Program-made: the position numbers and the translations under genes
Part shown: positions 1 to 9,048 of the stretch, in pieces
Position numbering within the stretch: position 1 is the first letter of the stretch
How the letters are laid out: each line of letters opens with the position of its first letter
From: G963677325 sp963677325
GTDB lineage: Bacteria; Bacteroidota; Bacteroidia; Bacteroidales; Prolixibacteraceae
Assembly (NCBI GenBank): GCA_963677325.2
Contig: CAXXGM010000013.1
Span: 186,001-250,000 of the forward strand
Direction of reading: 5' to 3'
DNA: 64,000 bases
Notes under the pieces: generated by a model
Database searches by the model: none
What the model was told of the DNA's origin: nothing
What the model saw: only the letters and a program-made list of their open reading frames with translations

Positions 1-1
1 C

Positions 2-727
2 ACCCTTTTATTTTTACTTAATTCAGGATTAACTTCACCGTCGTTCAGACAGGGGCAGATGGCTTTTACCAGGGTAAGGGAAGCTTATGCCGAAAAAGAA
101 AAAACAGTTGTTAAAAATCTTGCCGCCCATTCCATTTCACGCGACAGTCTGAGGATTTATCTGCGTGCCTTCAAAACTGAAAAGACATTTGAGGTGTGGG
201 CCAAAAACAGTTCTGATTCTGTTTTTACGCTTGTCCGGGAAATCCCCATCTGTGAAATCTCCGGCTCCGTCGGCCCCAAGAGGCGTTCCCGCGACTTGCA
301 GGTCCCCGAAGGATTCTATCGCATCTCCGAGCTGAATCCTTACAGCAAATATTACCTTTCCATGAAGATCAACTATCCCAATGCTTCTGACAGCATCCGT
401 GGGGTACGCGGCCGTTTGGGCAATCTGATTTACATTCACGGACAGTGCATCTCTTCGGGGTGCATCGCCATTACCGATGATAAGATCAAGGAACTTTTCG
501 TTTACTGCATAGAGGCCTACAACGCCGGACAGCAAAAAATTGAACTGACCATCTATCCTGCCCGCCTGACCGATAACAAATATTCCAGGTTAAAATCAGA
601 ATACAGCAGAAACAAGGATAAAATCAACCTCTGGGCCGACCTGAAAAAGAGTTATGATCTGTTTGAACAAACCAAAGTGCCTCCGGTCGTCAGGTTCCTT
701 AAAGACGGAACTCACGATGTGAACTGA
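2..727 (+). CDS. L,D-transpeptidase family protein (YafK/YkuD type), 5' end outside window
   Basis: Murein L,D-transpeptidase-like enzyme, predicted to act in the periplasm on peptidoglycan or its cross-links. The YkuD catalytic signature HGQCISSGC lies at residues 127-135 counted from the ATG at 59, with the nucleophile Cys135 and His127. The reading frame is open to the window edge and encodes a hydrophobic run (LLFLL) before that ATG, so the true start with its signal peptide is almost certainly upstream and the entry is partial. The order of motif and flanks fits the YafK subfamily rather than the LysM-containing ErfK group. The stop TGA is at 725-727. Exact cross-linking or hydrolytic role cannot be told from sequence. 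Confidence 0.85.
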   Translation, partial: TLLFLLNSGLTSPSFRQGQMAFTRVREAYAEKEKTVVKNLAAHSISRDSLRIYLRAFKTEKTFEVWAKNSSDSVFTLVREIPICEISGSVGPKRRSRDLQVPEGFYRISELNPYSKYYLSMKINYPNASDSIRGVRGRLGNLIYIHGQCISSGCIAITDDKIKELFVYCIEAYNAGQQKIELTIYPARLTDNKYSRLKSEYSRNKDKINLWADLKKSYDLFEQTKVPPVVRFLKDGTHDVN

Positions 728-784
728 CGAATTGCAAATTGAAGACCGGGGTTAGCCAATTGTGAATCCCGAAACCCTCTGGCC

Positions 785-1738
785 TTATCCCTTTGGATTA
801 AACGTTCTTTTATACAAACCATTTCTCCTAAATTCCCCATCCCGAAAGGGTTCGGTGGCCGCTTCCATCTGAGTAAGAATGGTCTGAATGGCTACCGGCA
901 ATTGCTTTTCCATATCCTGCCAGCGACATTCAATAGATATAAGGCCCTTGTAACCGATCTTTTTCAACGCACGGAAATATTCTGTAAAATCCTCGTGCAT
1001 GGTTCCGGGGGCTGATCGGCCCTCTTTCTCGGCCATATGGACATGCCGCAGCAAATGTCCGTACCGGATGATGCTTTCAGGGCTTTCTTCAACTTTCTTC
1101 ATGTGGTAAAGATCGGCCAGCAAAAGAAAATTCGGATGGTTAACCTTTTTTACAAACTCTCCCCCTTCGGCAACGGAATTGATAAAGTTGCATTCTTCCG
1201 TATTGAGCGGCTCGAGAAGAACGGTCACGTTATGCTGTCCCGCCAAAGAGGCCATCTCCCGGCACAACTTCTCAAATTGTTTCTGCGCTTCCTCCCGGGG
1301 GAAACCTTCCGGGATCTGACGGGCTCTCCCGCTTCCAAAGACAATAACAGGGATGCCTGCTACCTGTGCCCTTTTGAAAGCTGTTCCAGCAAATTTCAAA
1401 ATAGCCGTGGAATCTGTAACGGGTCCGACACACTTAAACCCTTCCGGCAAAAATGAATTCAGTACCTTTACCGGTAAGGAGGCTTTTCTTGTCTGCTCCA
1501 GATTTTTCAGAAAATTTTCTTCACTTTCGGATGGGACCAAGAATTTTCTAACCCCTGCTTCTATAAATGAATAACCGAAACCCCTCAACAAATCGCTTTT
1601 TGAAAGGTCGGTGCAAACCCCGATCTCCGGATGAAATTTCCGCCCATACCCAAAGATAGCCGGCCATGCCGCCGGGCCAAGCAGAATTCCACCTGCTGTC
1701 GATGCCGAACTGCGCATAAAATCACGTCGCGCCCCCAT
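785..1738 (-). CDS. Tat-exported sugar phosphate isomerase/epimerase (xylose isomerase-like TIM barrel)
   Basis: 317-residue AP endonuclease 2/xylose isomerase-like TIM barrel. The N-terminus has a twin-arginine signal (RRDFMRSS followed by an Ala/Gly-rich hydrophobic stretch), so the enzyme should be exported folded. Barrel motifs visible: VLLEPLN (metal-ligand Glu after a beta strand), LLADLYHM and GLISIECRW, the usual places for the divalent-metal ligands. Such proteins in Bacteroidota often sit with Gfo/Idh/MocA oxidoreductases in sugar modification pathways, and two of those occur 8-11 kb away. The substrate cannot be inferred. No operon partner is adjacent: the next gene on this strand ends 234 bp away. 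Confidence 0.8.
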   Translation of the reverse strand: MGARRDFMRSSASTAGGILLGPAAWPAIFGYGRKFHPEIGVCTDLSKSDLLRGFGYSFIEAGVRKFLVPSESEENFLKNLEQTRKASLPVKVLNSFLPEGFKCVGPVTDSTAILKFAGTAFKRAQVAGIPVIVFGSGRARQIPEGFPREEAQKQFEKLCREMASLAGQHNVTVLLEPLNTEECNFINSVAEGGEFVKKVNHPNFLLLADLYHMKKVEESPESIIRYGHLLRHVHMAEKEGRSAPGTMHEDFTEYFRALKKIGYKGLISIECRWQDMEKQLPVAIQTILTQMEAATEPFRDGEFRRNGLYKRTFNPKG

Positions 1739-1971
1739 GTTTGACTAATCTTTGATTAATCCCTGGCAATATTCCATTTCCTCCCTCTTAGCAATTTGGG
1801 CTAAAGCCCCGGCCTGTTTAGACCTTCACTTCCCCGATCAAAGCCTCCGACCAATCGTTTGCTTCAAAGCATAAATTTAAGACAATTTTGAAGAAATAGG
1901 AGGAGCAAATGTTGATGTGATGATTAGAAGAACCGGTGATGATGTTCTGCTCATCTCTCATCACTTACACA
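1739..1971. other. Intergenic, nothing recognised
   Basis: About 230 bp between two minus-strand genes. It contains short GC-rich dyads (for example GGGCTAAAGCCC near 1798) but no promoter consensus, RNA gene or ORF that I can support. Confidence 0.4.
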
Positions 1972-3837
1972 TCATGTCGGCGGATGCAGCCGCTTATGAA
2001 ACCATTTTCTCACCGTTTGCATCGTTTTTTGCTGATTGGCCGGAGCCTGGCGGCGGCAAGTGGATCGCTCGGCGCTCTTTTCAGGAGCTCCCCATCGTAT
2101 CTCTGCTCCATCGTTGGGATTATAGGCCGTCTCGAAGGCATCTCTTCTTTTAAGAATTTCCGCTAACGTCAATTCCTGTGAAGAGCCATCCGTTCGGGTA
2201 TAAGTAATGGTAAGTTTAGACACTTTCTTTTCAAGGAATGATTGAAGTTTTTGCCTGATATCTTCCTGCGAACCGATCAGTAAGATTTTAAAATCTTTGG
2301 GTGAACTGGCCACTCTTTCCGGGAATCCAAGAACAGCATCCATGGCAATCAGCAATCTTAAATCACGGTTAGGCGTCGAAAAATCCTCCCATTGTCCGCC
2401 GGCGAGAAAAATACCATTAGCACTGGAGGGCATTGGGATAACGGATCCGGAATGTGATTTAAACCAGGCCTCCCCGTTTCCTACCGACTTAACGCGAACC
2501 ATGAGCTGCTCATGAAGGGCCTGAATTAAATCCATCAAGGCATCCTCCGGATCAAGTGGTTTAGGGTTAATAATGCGTTCCATGGTGAGATAAAATGCGT
2601 TGCTGTCCATCTTCTTCTGTTGCATGGAGAAAGGAGCATATCCGCTTGACGCTTTTAAAGCCTCATTCGACATCGCCGAAAACTTGCCATTATTCAGGGT
2701 GATCGGCCGGAAAGCCTTAAACCCCGGTTCTCCAACTACCCCGGATGTATTAAAGAGAAAATTCCCCTTCCAGAAGCGTTTGATTGCAATGGTCTTATCC
2801 GGTTGAGCATCCACTGACAACAGCAGCCCGGGATGGCTCTTCGTTTGAGGTATCCAGCTTACCAGGATCAGCGTATGCCCGTAAGGGTCTGCATAAACAG
2901 TACCCGGACGCAGGGAACTCCGCTCAAGTGAAACAGGATAATAATCAGAATGTTCATCGTTGAGCGCCGTCCGTGCAGTACCGGAATGAACGCCATTTTT
3001 CATCATCCCCAAAAAGGAATTAAACGCCCTGACCGGATTGCTGCCGGAATAAGGAGATTCATTGGTTACCCATTCTCCTGTTTTGGGACTGGTACCATCC
3101 AGGGATCCCCTGTCACAACGATGAAAACCAAAGGGAAGACCCAATTTCCAGGCAAAATAGGCTCTCAGGAAAAATGGATTGTCTGCACAGTCAGGCTCCA
3201 TAATTAAACCGCCTTTAGCCTTATCTTCTCCCAGGGAAAGGTAATTGTAAAGAAAATTGCGGTCCTTATTCTGAGTCACTTCGTGAAGAGCGGCCCAGGA
3301 GGTCTGTTCATCACAGCCCTGGAATAATGCATTGATCCACGCAGAATAAATAGTCTCCATACCGGGGTCCCAGCTGCGATTGATTTTTTTTGCGGAGGTC
3401 TGTTTTGAAATGACAAATTCCAGCTGACTGACCTCTTTGTTGTCCACCACCAGGGCCGCTTTGTATTTCCCTGCAGCGCTTCCGCCAAACTCATCAATCC
3501 GCCAGCAAGGCAGCTCCTCCCCGCTTCGATGACTCCGTGATTCAATATTTCCCGAAGGGCTGTTGACAATTATTTTTGTCTTTTTAATATTTCGCCCCCC
3601 GGCGGATAGGATACGAAAATTCTCCCCCGGTGCCGGATTTCCCGGCAAAACAAGTATTGCATTTACCGGCTTGTACTCATCCGGTGTATCGTCCTCTATA
3701 ATTGTTTCTATTTTTTCGAGAACGTTTAATCCTTTCTTATTACTGCTCCGGTTATCGCCGCAGGAAACCAGCCCACTGAACAGGAAAGAGATCATCAAAA
3801 CAAAAACTAATGATCGAAAATGTAATCCTGACATCAT
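1972..3837 (-). CDS. Lipoprotein with candidate transglutaminase/papain-like catalytic triad
   Basis: 621-residue protein starting with a lipoprotein signal (LFSGLVSC, Cys as +1 residue). Residues roughly 60-145 look like a beta-sandwich; the central part has an MEPDCADNPFFLRAYFAWKLG segment in which a Cys starts a helix, followed about 100 residues later by ADPYGHTLILVSW and SVDAQPD. Cys-His-Asp in that order and secondary structure setting suggests a transglutaminase-like or NlpC-like papain fold; this is inference, not a family match I am certain of. The C-terminus is Arg/Pro-rich and ends RLHPPT. The protein is predicted to sit on the outer membrane. It is transcribed alone, with 174 bp separating it from the epimerase gene. 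Confidence 0.6.
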   Translation of the reverse strand: MMSGLHFRSLVFVLMISFLFSGLVSCGDNRSSNKKGLNVLEKIETIIEDDTPDEYKPVNAILVLPGNPAPGENFRILSAGGRNIKKTKIIVNSPSGNIESRSHRSGEELPCWRIDEFGGSAAGKYKAALVVDNKEVSQLEFVISKQTSAKKINRSWDPGMETIYSAWINALFQGCDEQTSWAALHEVTQNKDRNFLYNYLSLGEDKAKGGLIMEPDCADNPFFLRAYFAWKLGLPFGFHRCDRGSLDGTSPKTGEWVTNESPYSGSNPVRAFNSFLGMMKNGVHSGTARTALNDEHSDYYPVSLERSSLRPGTVYADPYGHTLILVSWIPQTKSHPGLLLSVDAQPDKTIAIKRFWKGNFLFNTSGVVGEPGFKAFRPITLNNGKFSAMSNEALKASSGYAPFSMQQKKMDSNAFYLTMERIINPKPLDPEDALMDLIQALHEQLMVRVKSVGNGEAWFKSHSGSVIPMPSSANGIFLAGGQWEDFSTPNRDLRLLIAMDAVLGFPERVASSPKDFKILLIGSQEDIRQKLQSFLEKKVSKLTITYTRTDGSSQELTLAEILKRRDAFETAYNPNDGAEIRWGAPEKSAERSTCRRQAPANQQKTMQTVRKWFHKRLHPPT

Positions 3838-3940
3838 TATTATTTTAAAATTCGTAATTTGTAATTCAATGTCGATTAGTTAAGATGATCAAGATGTGTA
3901 TCTAATCTGAATGATCCGGAATATCTTTGAAATTCTTCTC

Positions 3941-3976
3941 ATCCATTGCCGTCAGCTGAAGCTGACGGCAATGGAT
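3941..3976. repeat. Perfect 17-bp inverted repeat (hairpin)
   Basis: ATCCATTGCCGTCAGCT is followed after two bases by its exact reverse complement. It lies 36 bp past the stop codon of the dipeptide epimerase gene (minus strand), so it may stabilise or end that transcript. There is no strong U-run on either side, so a REP-like intergenic palindrome is equally likely. Confidence 0.75.
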
Positions 3977-4011
3977 ATTTCCCTTAACTGAACGACATTG
4001 ATTCTTAATCC

Positions 4012-5160
4012 TTAAAACACCTTCTTTTCTGTTTTCAATCCGATTCCCGGTTTGTCGATTAAAGTTACTTTGCCATCAACAATCTTCATTCCCGAATAAG
4101 GATCGTTCGAAATAAGCAGGTTTCCGTCAAGGTCAGCCCAGTCTGCTTTTGGAGAAAGCTGTGCAGCTGCTGAGACAGCACACGAGGTCTCGGTCATGCA
4201 GCCAATCATCACCTTCATTCCCAGCGAGCGCGCTAAAGTGATCATTTGATGAGCCTCACGCATGCCCGTACATTTCATCAGTTTTATGTTGATTCCGTTG
4301 TATGCTCCATGCACTTTCATTACATCGGGCAATCGCTGCAATGATTCATCGGCAATGATGGGCAACGGACTGCGCTGCGTCAGCCAGGCCATATCGTCAA
4401 TAGCCGTCTTGGGCATAGGCTGTTCCACAAATACAACTCCATTTTCCTTTAACCAGTGGATTGTTTCCAGCGCTTTCACACGATCGGTCCATCCCTGGTT
4501 TACATCCACACACAACGGACGATCCGTCACCGAGCGTATCGTTTCGATCATCATGCGGTCGGTTGACTGCCCCAGCTTGATTTTTAATATTTTATAGGGA
4601 GCGGCTTCCGCAACTTTCTGCTTAACAACCTCAGCGGTGTCGATACCGATTGTAAAGGAGGTATTGGGCGTATTGGCCGGATCAAATCCCCAGATTTTGT
4701 ACCAGGGCTGTCTCATCAGCTTTCCAACCAGATCATGCAATGCAATATCGACGGATGCTTTGGCTGCAGTATTTCCCGGCATTACCGAATCGACATACTG
4801 CAGGATGTCATCCATTTGAAAAGGATCGGTAAACTGGCTTAAATCAAGTTTTGAAAGAAAACGGGTGGCAGATTCTACACTTTCACCAAGATAGGGAGGC
4901 ATTGAAGCTTCACCGTAACCCACAACACCATCGATCTCAAGACGGGTCAGCATGTCAGGGGTCGTTTTTCGTGAGCTGTTGGCCAAAGTAAACGTGTGGC
5001 GCAATTGCAGTTCGTAAGGCACAAAACGAAGCGATAATCCTTTTTTAACCCCGGGGACAGATCTTTTAGCAGATGATGCGAATAATGATTCTATCCCTGT
5101 TATTCCTGCGATGCCCATTAAGCCTGCATTCCGGATAAAACTACGACGGTTTGATTCCAT
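4012..5160 (-). CDS. Dipeptide epimerase (L-Ala-D/L-Glu epimerase type, enolase superfamily)
   Basis: Enolase-superfamily enzyme of the muconate-lactonizing subgroup. I place the start at 5160 (MESNRRSF), because this gives a Tat signal (NRRSFIRN plus hydrophobic stretch) and 11 bp spacing to the upstream gene; a longer ORF to 5250 would overlap that gene. With this start the acid/base Lys is in KIKLG (193-197), metal ligands are D219 (DVN), E246 (EQP) and D271 (DES), the second acid/base Lys is in IKLMK, and DLDG near the C-terminus matches the dipeptide-recognising loop. It is co-transcribed with an NlpC/P60 peptidase, the arrangement expected for recycling murein L-Ala-D-Glu. Export of the epimerase is notable because characterised relatives are cytoplasmic. 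Confidence 0.88.
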   Translation of the reverse strand: MESNRRSFIRNAGLMGIAGITGIESLFASSAKRSVPGVKKGLSLRFVPYELQLRHTFTLANSSRKTTPDMLTRLEIDGVVGYGEASMPPYLGESVESATRFLSKLDLSQFTDPFQMDDILQYVDSVMPGNTAAKASVDIALHDLVGKLMRQPWYKIWGFDPANTPNTSFTIGIDTAEVVKQKVAEAAPYKILKIKLGQSTDRMMIETIRSVTDRPLCVDVNQGWTDRVKALETIHWLKENGVVFVEQPMPKTAIDDMAWLTQRSPLPIIADESLQRLPDVMKVHGAYNGINIKLMKCTGMREAHQMITLARSLGMKVMIGCMTETSCAVSAAAQLSPKADWADLDGNLLISNDPYSGMKIVDGKVTLIDKPGIGLKTEKKVF

Positions 5161-5171
5161 GTTGAAGTTTA

Positions 5172-6356
5172 TTATTGCTGAACAGAATACCACGGATGAT
5201 CCTTCACCCTGACAATACCTTCCGTGTTCAGTGAATTCAATACGCGGCAAGCGCCTGCAAGATTCCGTGCAGGATTATATTTCGGATCACCGGGCACAAT
5301 GCTGCTGATTTGCACCCTTCCTGAAGAATTGATAAAATCACCTCCCGCGATGTAAAGGCCTACATGAACAATCCGACGGGCTGAAGGCCCGAAGAAAAGC
5401 AGATCGCCCGCCTGAAGGTTAGCGATGTTGGTAAAATCAACCGGTTCTCCGTATTTCGCCTGTTGCGAGGCATCGCGGGCCAGGATAATTCCCCTGGAAT
5501 AGAAAGCAAGTTTCACGAATCCCGAACAATCCACCGCTTTACTGGAGCTACCTCCCCACAAATACGGCACTCCGGTCAAGCTTTTTGCAACCGAAAGGAT
5601 TGACTCAACATTGGGTTCTGATTTGCTCCAGTCTTTGAAAGAAAGACATTGCTTTTTTGGCACATAGCCGGTACGTCCATCAGGAGTCCTGAATTTCAGA
5701 TAATCTTTTACCACTCCCTCCACTTCAAACAAATCACCGAGAACAAGATCCGACACAATATTCCCCTTCACGGTTGGAGCATCATAAGCAAATCCTGAAA
5801 GAAGATTAAACAGATAGCGGTCCGTCTTCTTCCAGTTTTCCATCTCTCCAGGATTGAATCGCTGCAGCTGGATGGCTTCCATCCAGCCGATATAGTATTC
5901 GGGTGTCTGAACCAGAAGCCACTCTTTCTTTACATCAAGCACTTTCATGGGAGTTCCCATCAATGCCTGCGATATGAGCTCAGAAGCATGGCTGGGCTGA
6001 GAACGCAGGTTCGACACCGACAACGAAGCCAGTGCCCAGGTCTTATCTCCAACAGAAGCGTCGGGTAAAAGTCTGATGGAATCAGTAAACGGAATCTTTC
6101 GATCATTCAGGAAGCGGATTATCGTCTCTTTTGCACGCGGAAGATCGGTCTTTCCCGAAACTACCAGGGTTGGTTGAAGCGTGTCCTTTAACTCAATGTC
6201 AAGAATAGCCACCCTTTTATCGGGCACAAGCTTTTTTTCAAGTGATTGCAATTCCTCAGACAATGATTTATACGTCACGTTCTGCGCCATTATCAAATTG
6301 GAGGATACCAAAAGTAAAACCAAGAAAACAATTCTTATGGGTAAATTCTTCATCAC
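5172..6356 (-). CDS. SH3-NlpC/P60 gamma-D-glutamyl-diamino acid endopeptidase
   Basis: 394-residue secreted peptidase with a Sec signal ending around MAQ (residue 25), SH3b-like beta domains (about 110-240) and a C-terminal NlpC/P60 domain. Catalytic Cys277 is in VDCSGF, the His is H331 in HVGLYI, and N343 in DFINSSG probably takes the third polar position. YkfC-type enzymes with this layout cut murein peptides between D-Glu and the diamino acid, releasing L-Ala-D-Glu for the epimerase encoded 11 bp downstream. A good Bacteroidota promoter lies just upstream (6373-6403). Together the two genes form a murein peptide salvage operon. Confidence 0.9.
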   Translation of the reverse strand: MMKNLPIRIVFLVLLLVSSNLIMAQNVTYKSLSEELQSLEKKLVPDKRVAILDIELKDTLQPTLVVSGKTDLPRAKETIIRFLNDRKIPFTDSIRLLPDASVGDKTWALASLSVSNLRSQPSHASELISQALMGTPMKVLDVKKEWLLVQTPEYYIGWMEAIQLQRFNPGEMENWKKTDRYLFNLLSGFAYDAPTVKGNIVSDLVLGDLFEVEGVVKDYLKFRTPDGRTGYVPKKQCLSFKDWSKSEPNVESILSVAKSLTGVPYLWGGSSSKAVDCSGFVKLAFYSRGIILARDASQQAKYGEPVDFTNIANLQAGDLLFFGPSARRIVHVGLYIAGGDFINSSGRVQISSIVPGDPKYNPARNLAGACRVLNSLNTEGIVRVKDHPWYSVQQ

Positions 6357-6372
6357 TAATCTACATAAATTG

Positions 6373-6403
6373 CAAAAATACTTGAATTATTTGTTTGCTC
6401 AAA
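6373..6403 (-). promoter_or_regulatory. Bacteroidota-type promoter for the NlpC/P60-epimerase operon
   Basis: On the minus strand TTTG (6400-6403) is followed by exactly 19 bp and TATTTTTG (6373-6380), matching the -33 TTTG / -7 TAnnTTTG consensus of Bacteroidota sigma-ABfr. The -7 element lies 17 bp before the ATG at 6356, giving a very short leader. Confidence 0.7.
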
Positions 6404-6469
6404 GTTATTGAAGACAGACTGACCTAAAAGCCATTCATTTTTAGTTGGTATTTCCCCCGCACCCGGTCT

Positions 6470-6503
6470 ATACCAAGTCCGTACCAAGTCCAGTACAAGA
6501 CTT
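6470..6503 (+). repeat. 11-nt periodic GTA-N6-TCC repeat, locus 1
   Basis: Units ATACCAAGTCC, GTACCAAGTCC and AGTACAAGACT follow each other head to tail. The same 11-nt pattern recurs at 17749, 44190, 59235 and 61011. It lies in a 330-bp intergenic region (6357-6690) in which I see no gene. Confidence 0.6.
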
Positions 6504-6690
6504 ACTTTCAGCTTACGGCACAGACCGAAGAATGTTGGATCGAATCATTGGGAATAAGCTTAAAGGATATTTGGTGCAACGCAGCTGACAAAAATTTGTA
6601 ATCAAAAGGAATACAATTTGTTATAAAGACAAAAAGTAAAATAAGACAATGATATTGCAATCCTGTGTCTTCGTTCAGATCAAACTCACA

Positions 6691-6978
6691 TTAAAACAAT
6701 AATAAAATTAGTACTATGACTGAGAGGACAATTACGACAAGGGTCCAAATCACTTTAACTTCATAAGCCTGCAACCGGTCACATTCAGCAATTTTGTTTT
6801 TTAATTTCTCTGTTTCAATATTCAGTTCAAGAGCACGTTTATACCATGCCCTTGCAGGTCTCCAGAGTTCTATTTTAAAAAAATCATCACCATGCTGCAC
6901 AAAATCCATAAACTCACGTTCTTTATGGCTTGTTTTGTTTTCAGTATAAAATTCAGTAATAACCATATGGATTGGCAT
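6691..6978 (-). CDS. Small TPR-like tail-anchored membrane protein
   Basis: 95 residues, possibly starting at the internal Met of MDFVQHGDDFF. The middle (FFKIELWRPARAWYKRALEL) reads as a single TPR-like helix pair, and the last 20 residues are a pure hydrophobic segment (TLVVIVLSVIVLILLLF), so the protein is likely anchored in the inner membrane with its N-terminus in the cytoplasm. It is divergent from the cytochrome-FGE fusion gene, 240 bp away. No catalytic motif. A TAAATTTG -7-like box lies upstream but without a -33 partner. Confidence 0.65.
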   Translation of the reverse strand: MPIHMVITEFYTENKTSHKEREFMDFVQHGDDFFKIELWRPARAWYKRALELNIETEKLKNKIAECDRLQAYEVKVIWTLVVIVLSVIVLILLLF

Positions 6979-7218
6979 ATTATTGTTCGATTTCCTTCAA
7001 ATTTAAATAAAGTTATACAGCTATTGGCATTTTACTCAAATATTTTACTCCTGTCTAAATGGCCTGGTCCTTTCTAAAGCGGGAATGTGACGGAATCATG
7101 ATTCATATTTTCCCTTTAGGATATTAGAAAAAAATAATTATTCATTACATTTGCCGCTTTCAATCAGATTAATTTTTTAAACAGGAAATTCTTTTCCCCA
7201 TCAACAATTCACCGATTA

Positions 7219-8757
7219 ATGTTACCTAAATTGAAAATAGCCCAATGGTCATGGCCAATCTTTTTTACAGGAATAGTAGCAGTTATCATCCTGATTATCC
7301 TGGGAGGCAAAGCAATAAAAAAAACATCGACAGATGAATACTGCCAATCATGCCACATTCATCCGTCAGCAGACGATTCCTGGAAAAAATCCGCGCATTT
7401 CTACAATAAAAGCGGTGTAAGGGTTCATTGTGTGGAATGTCACCTGCCCCCTAAGGATAATTCCGGTTATTTATTCAAGAAAGCCAAAACAGGGTTGAAA
7501 GATCTCTATGGTTTCTATCTCAGGGATCATAAATCGTTTAACTGGGAGAATAAAAGATTGCTTGAGCATGCCGTTACGATTGTTTCCAATGAATCATGTG
7601 TGAAATGTCATCAGAACCTGTATACAAAAGGTCTCTCCACCGATGGCGGGACGGCTCATCTTTATTATGAAAAAAATGCCGAAAAGCTAAGTCTGCAGTG
7701 TATCAACTGCCACCTGGATGCCGGGCATTACAATCCTAATTACAAACATGAAAAGATGAAAGGTATCCCGGGACTGGATACGACGGCTTTAAATGTATAT
7801 ACCGCTCCGGCTGTGGTGACTTCCTTTAAGGATTTTACGGAACAGATTCCTAAAACGCATGTGTCATTTAAAATGGTCGCCGTAAAAGGCGGGACCTTCA
7901 AAATGGGAAGCTCAGGGAAAGAACCTTTTCATAAAAAAGATGAGAGTCCTGTAAGGGCTGTCACACTTTCATCGTTTTTTATTGGAGAGGCTGAAGTTTC
8001 CTGGGATGAGTACTGGTCTTTCTTTGCTTCCACCATGTCGGAAGGAAGGGTTGATCCAAATGAAGTAATGGCCCGTAATGCCAATGCGCCGGATGCAGTG
8101 ACCGGACCAACTCCTCCTTTTGGAATTCCTGATCAGGGATGGGGAAGTGGAAAGCGCCCGGCCATCACAATGACACATTATGCCGCAACAATCTACTGTC
8201 AGTGGCTCTCAAAGGCGACAGGGAAACATTATCGTCTGCCCACCGAAGCAGAATGGGAATATGCTTGTCGTGCAGGTAAAGAGACACCCTATTTTTTCCC
8301 TGGAGATCCTAAAAAATTCTCAGGTAGCGGACTAAAAAGCAAACTATTTGGAGCTGATACAACTTCAATAAACAGCTATGTTGTATATCTTGCAAATGCA
8401 AATGGAAAGACTCAGGAACCTGCTTTCGTCAAGCCAAATGCATTTGGCTTGAAAAATACCCTGGGCAACGTAATGGAATATTGTTCAGACTGGTATGCAG
8501 AAGATGCCTATTCAAAAACCGGAAATACAGTTACTGATCCGAAGGGACCTTCTGAAGGTCAGGAACATGTAATCCGAGGTGGAAATTACAATTCCGATGC
8601 AAAAGATTTGCGTTCAGCGACAAGGGATTACACCAAAACAACCGACTGGTTAAAGACAGATCCCCAGCAGCCAAAAAGTATCTGGTGGTATTCAGATATA
8701 AAGGGAATCGGCTTCAGGGTGGTATGCGAACCGGATAGTACAATTGCAAATAATTAG
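7219..8757 (+). CDS. Tetraheme NapC/NirT-type cytochrome c fused to FGE-sulfatase (SUMF1-like) domain
   Basis: 512 residues. An N-terminal membrane anchor (about 12-31) precedes four c-type heme motifs: CQSCH 42-46, CVECH 71-75, CVKCH 127-131 and CINCH 161-165, the pattern of NrfH/NapC quinol-oxidising tetraheme cytochromes. From about residue 217 (MVAVKGGTFKMGSS) to the end runs a formylglycine-generating-enzyme-like fold with LPTEAEWEYACRAG, GLKNTLGNVMEYCSDWY and HVIRGGNYNSD. The Cys pair found in genuine FGE after the RGGSW motif is missing here (Asn/Ser/Asp instead), so this domain probably binds or scaffolds rather than converts Cys to formylglycine. The whole protein should face the periplasm. 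TACATTTG at 7146-7153 could be a -7 box. Confidence 0.85.
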   Translation: MLPKLKIAQWSWPIFFTGIVAVIILIILGGKAIKKTSTDEYCQSCHIHPSADDSWKKSAHFYNKSGVRVHCVECHLPPKDNSGYLFKKAKTGLKDLYGFYLRDHKSFNWENKRLLEHAVTIVSNESCVKCHQNLYTKGLSTDGGTAHLYYEKNAEKLSLQCINCHLDAGHYNPNYKHEKMKGIPGLDTTALNVYTAPAVVTSFKDFTEQIPKTHVSFKMVAVKGGTFKMGSSGKEPFHKKDESPVRAVTLSSFFIGEAEVSWDEYWSFFASTMSEGRVDPNEVMARNANAPDAVTGPTPPFGIPDQGWGSGKRPAITMTHYAATIYCQWLSKATGKHYRLPTEAEWEYACRAGKETPYFFPGDPKKFSGSGLKSKLFGADTTSINSYVVYLANANGKTQEPAFVKPNAFGLKNTLGNVMEYCSDWYAEDAYSKTGNTVTDPKGPSEGQEHVIRGGNYNSDAKDLRSATRDYTKTTDWLKTDPQQPKSIWWYSDIKGIGFRVVCEPDSTIANN

Positions 8758-9048
8758 GCTCGTGCCCGAAGACGGAAAGAAGATAAGGAGTCAATAATCG
8801 TTATACCGTAATTGTTGGTAAATAAAAATATTTTATTTAGAAGCAGATTATCAGTACTTTAAACCGGATTATTTTATATAATTTAACTCCGGCTTAAGGC
8901 TAAAAAGGATCTTTAGGACTTTCATCAATGTATCTGAGAGCCTTAAGAAATTTATTCCTCTGCTTATGATGAGATGAATACTTAAGTCTTAAGACTAAAA
9001 ATCTTAAGCCTCAATAAAAAAACTAAATACCTTTTTAAATCAAATATT

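Noticed and set aside
5161..5250. Upstream extension of the epimerase ORF
   Set aside because: Overlaps the NlpC/P60 gene and would bury the Tat signal.
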